A stretch of 64,000 nucleotides of DNA, taken from assembly GCA_039881145.1 (NCBI GenBank), contig JAYKKI010000132.1, forward strand, positions 3,076,501 to 3,140,500, given 5' to 3'. Shown one piece after another: positions 61,727 through 64,000 of the stretch. The stretch's first letter is position 1. Every line of letters starts with the position of its first letter. The notes beneath the pieces were generated by a model. The model was not told the DNA's origin. It made no database searches and was given only the letters and a program-made list of their open reading frames with translations. This DNA is from Druceiella hillmani. Its lineage: Eukaryota > Arthropoda > Insecta > Lepidoptera > Hepialidae. The position numbers and the translations under genes are program-made.

Positions 61727-64000
61727 GTGCATGTTTCCAAAGCAATAACTTGAAAACTACTAGAAACAAAGGGAAGAAATAAAGTAAATTTAATTTGTTT
61801 ACTTGAAATTTATATGTTTAATATAATATTCAAAGGCCTCATGTTTATAGTCCTTGCTAAAAATGATTCAAATAATATATAATCTTAATAATTTATATAA
61901 TAAGAAGAAAACAGTAATGAGAACCAACATAACCTTAAAATGTAAATATTTCAAAGAATAAAAAAATGAATGATAAGCAAAGTTACCGGTCTAATCAAGG
62001 AAAAAAAACAATAATTCAAAACATTTTACCACAAGACAATAATATAATGAACTAAACAAGGAGAAAATAAACACAGCAATAAACTTTTACAGATGCTGGT
62101 TTTGAGAGATTTTTCGCAAGTAAACCTCCACCTAGTTAATTATACTCATGTTTACTATCAATAAGCTTTAAAAGTATCTGATCTTATTAACGAACTATGC
62201 CAAAAAATATTAGTAAAATGTGAATTTTTATTTTAATCGCAATAAGCTATCAAATTTGTACTAGCGAAATAAGTCTGACAGTACTGTCAAAAGTCAAATT
62301 TCATTTAACTTCACTAAGAAAATAAGTCTGGCAGTTCTATGAAAACTTCAGTTATAAGAGTGAAAAGTACTAAATATTTTTAGAGTTTAATATGAAAACA
62401 GTTAACTCTATATTTGAAAACTGATGAAAATATATTTAACAATTTGCTCACAGGCAAAAAATCTGATAATGTTTATTATAAATTCGAGTAACAACAAAAA
62501 CAACGGAAGTGTGTTCTTGTAATTTTCTATATTCATATAGTGCTCTTACTTCTCTTTTTCAAATTATTATTTAAAAAGACATATTCTAAACTCAAAAGAC
62601 TAATCGAAATATTTGAAACTAGTTGCTCGTCCGGGCTTTGCTCAGAAAATAAGGAATTGGTTTAAATAGGATTTTTTGTTCCATTTATTTCCGATTAATT
62701 TGTTAACGGTATTCTCGATTGTTCGGATATTTGTTATGTGCTTTGGTCAGTTGAAAACGCTAAGACACAATATTTTATAACGGAAGGATTGTTTTTTTCT
62801 ATAAAAAGTAAAACGAATATTAACAGAACATATGTAATAAATATTTGGTTGTTGGTAACTTCATTTCATAATGAAAGAAATTGCTACTCTAAGATTATTT
62901 GATCCATATGGCTATTGAATGAAAATTATAACTGTTGAATGAAAATTGCATTTGAATGAAAATACTGTTAAATATTTATAAAAAACTGTTTAATATTTAC
63001 ATTTGGACGCCGGTACTATATTCTTGCTGAAGATCTTTTCCGGTGTAAACAATTTTATTCAATATTTAATTTAATTTATATAGGTTAAAATTACTGTAAA
63101 AAAACTTCCGTACGTATTTCACTCTTGCTTTTACAGTAAAATACTAGTGGTATTCGTAAAATTATAATGGACAACAGGTAAGTGCTTACGGCAATTCTCT
63201 GCAGAAAAAAAACCATCTAAAATTTTCCTCAACAGTGTTTCTTTAAAATTTTCCGTATTTATGAGTTTTCTATATTTTTTGTGGCACCTCAGGAAAGGAG
63301 TATTGAATAAATATTAAGGTTTAAAAAAATTGTTAGTAAACTTTTTTTATTTCTTTACTGTATGCATTTAACCAATTTTGAAAAAGAAGTATATTACAAG
63401 TTCGACTTATATTTTTTTTATATATGTACACCGATTTTTCTCGTCCGTCTCGTTGGTTTCAAAAATTGAAGATGGCCCCATATATATATGAAAATGAACA
63501 GTAAAATTCCTTAAACAATGATAGTGAATCACTAGTGATTCAAAATTTTTGTTACTAGCAGTGGATACTTTTCAAAATCTGATGTTGAACTTGGAGTATG
63601 AAAGTGACTCGTATAGAGCCTTTCTCTATGATTAACAGCTAACCGCTCCGACTACGAGCATTCGCATTCGTGCGTTATTGGTAATCAATTTTAGATTAAC
63701 GTGACCTACTTCAAAAATAAGTAACTTATTTATTTATTTTGAATAAAAGGTACCCATTTTGAGGTAATTATTTTTTAATATTCAATACCTACTTTTGGGA
63801 AGCCAGTTTAAATAAATGTTTTTATTTAGTTAGAACTGTAAATTTGCTTTAAGGAATTATATAAATATTTTTATATTACAACTTAGATACACAAAATTAT
63901 ATAACTTTTCTCAAAACTGTGGTAAGTAAGGTTATATTACTAAATTTTCATTGCCGTGAAGCGAGAATTAATTTTTAGCTTGATGAAATATAATTATATA
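61727..64000. other. AT-rich non-coding stretch
   Basis: No gene supported. A short gctcgtccgggctttgctc string at about 62625-62643 resembles GC-rich words found in many insect retroposons but is isolated. Confidence 0.5.

Overview
This window looks like non-coding, repeat-rich nuclear DNA from an arthropod, probably an insect. It is strongly AT-rich and full of long (TA)n tracts. I find no intact host gene, no convincing tRNA or rRNA and no CRISPR array. Every recognisable coding sequence belongs to a decayed eukaryotic transposable element: Jockey-like and other non-LTR retrotransposons, a Penelope-like element with a GIY-YIG domain, a Ty1/copia element and Tc1-family DNA transposons. Jockey-type LINEs together with Tc1 and Penelope elements point to an arthropod. 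The species cannot be named from this.

Layout. Positions 1-4146 hold microsatellites and one small unit (2144-2286) derived from a Penelope terminus and containing a hammerhead ribozyme. From 4147 to about 23105 lies a large direct repeat in three diverged copies: A (4147-9880), B (9881-17522) and C (about 18553-23105). All three share a body. B and C also carry an internally deleted Jockey-like LINE on the minus strand at their left end, and both carry the same Tc1 insertion inside a (TA)n tract. Copy A is the empty site. In C, the segment between two (TA)n tracts is inverted with its Tc1 passenger. Copies A and B also contain a roughly 245-bp tandem repeat.

From 23105 onward the DNA is mostly unique and AT-rich, with separate element remnants. 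These are a nested hairpin (23103-23211), a decayed coding-like stretch (23215-23580), a LINE tail (28150-28550), and a head-to-head pair of Penelope termini with one intact-looking hammerhead ribozyme (30289-30597). Next come a defective Penelope-like element (36903-39344), a defective copia element (about 44000-46020) with a 21-bp perfect hairpin, a 5'-truncated LINE (about 47413-48665) and another LINE tail (57124-57370). A 130-codon open frame followed by a good splice-donor match (61337-61726) is the only candidate for non-transposon coding sequence, and it is weak.

How the parts relate. Nothing here forms an operon or pathway. The coherent stories are evolutionary: Penelope elements that carry self-cleaving ribozymes in their termini and have left compact ribozyme units behind, and a tandem segmental duplication whose later rearrangements (Tc1 insertion, deletions, an inversion) have breakpoints in or next to (TA)n tracts. 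All alignments and translations were done by eye, so boundaries are approximate.
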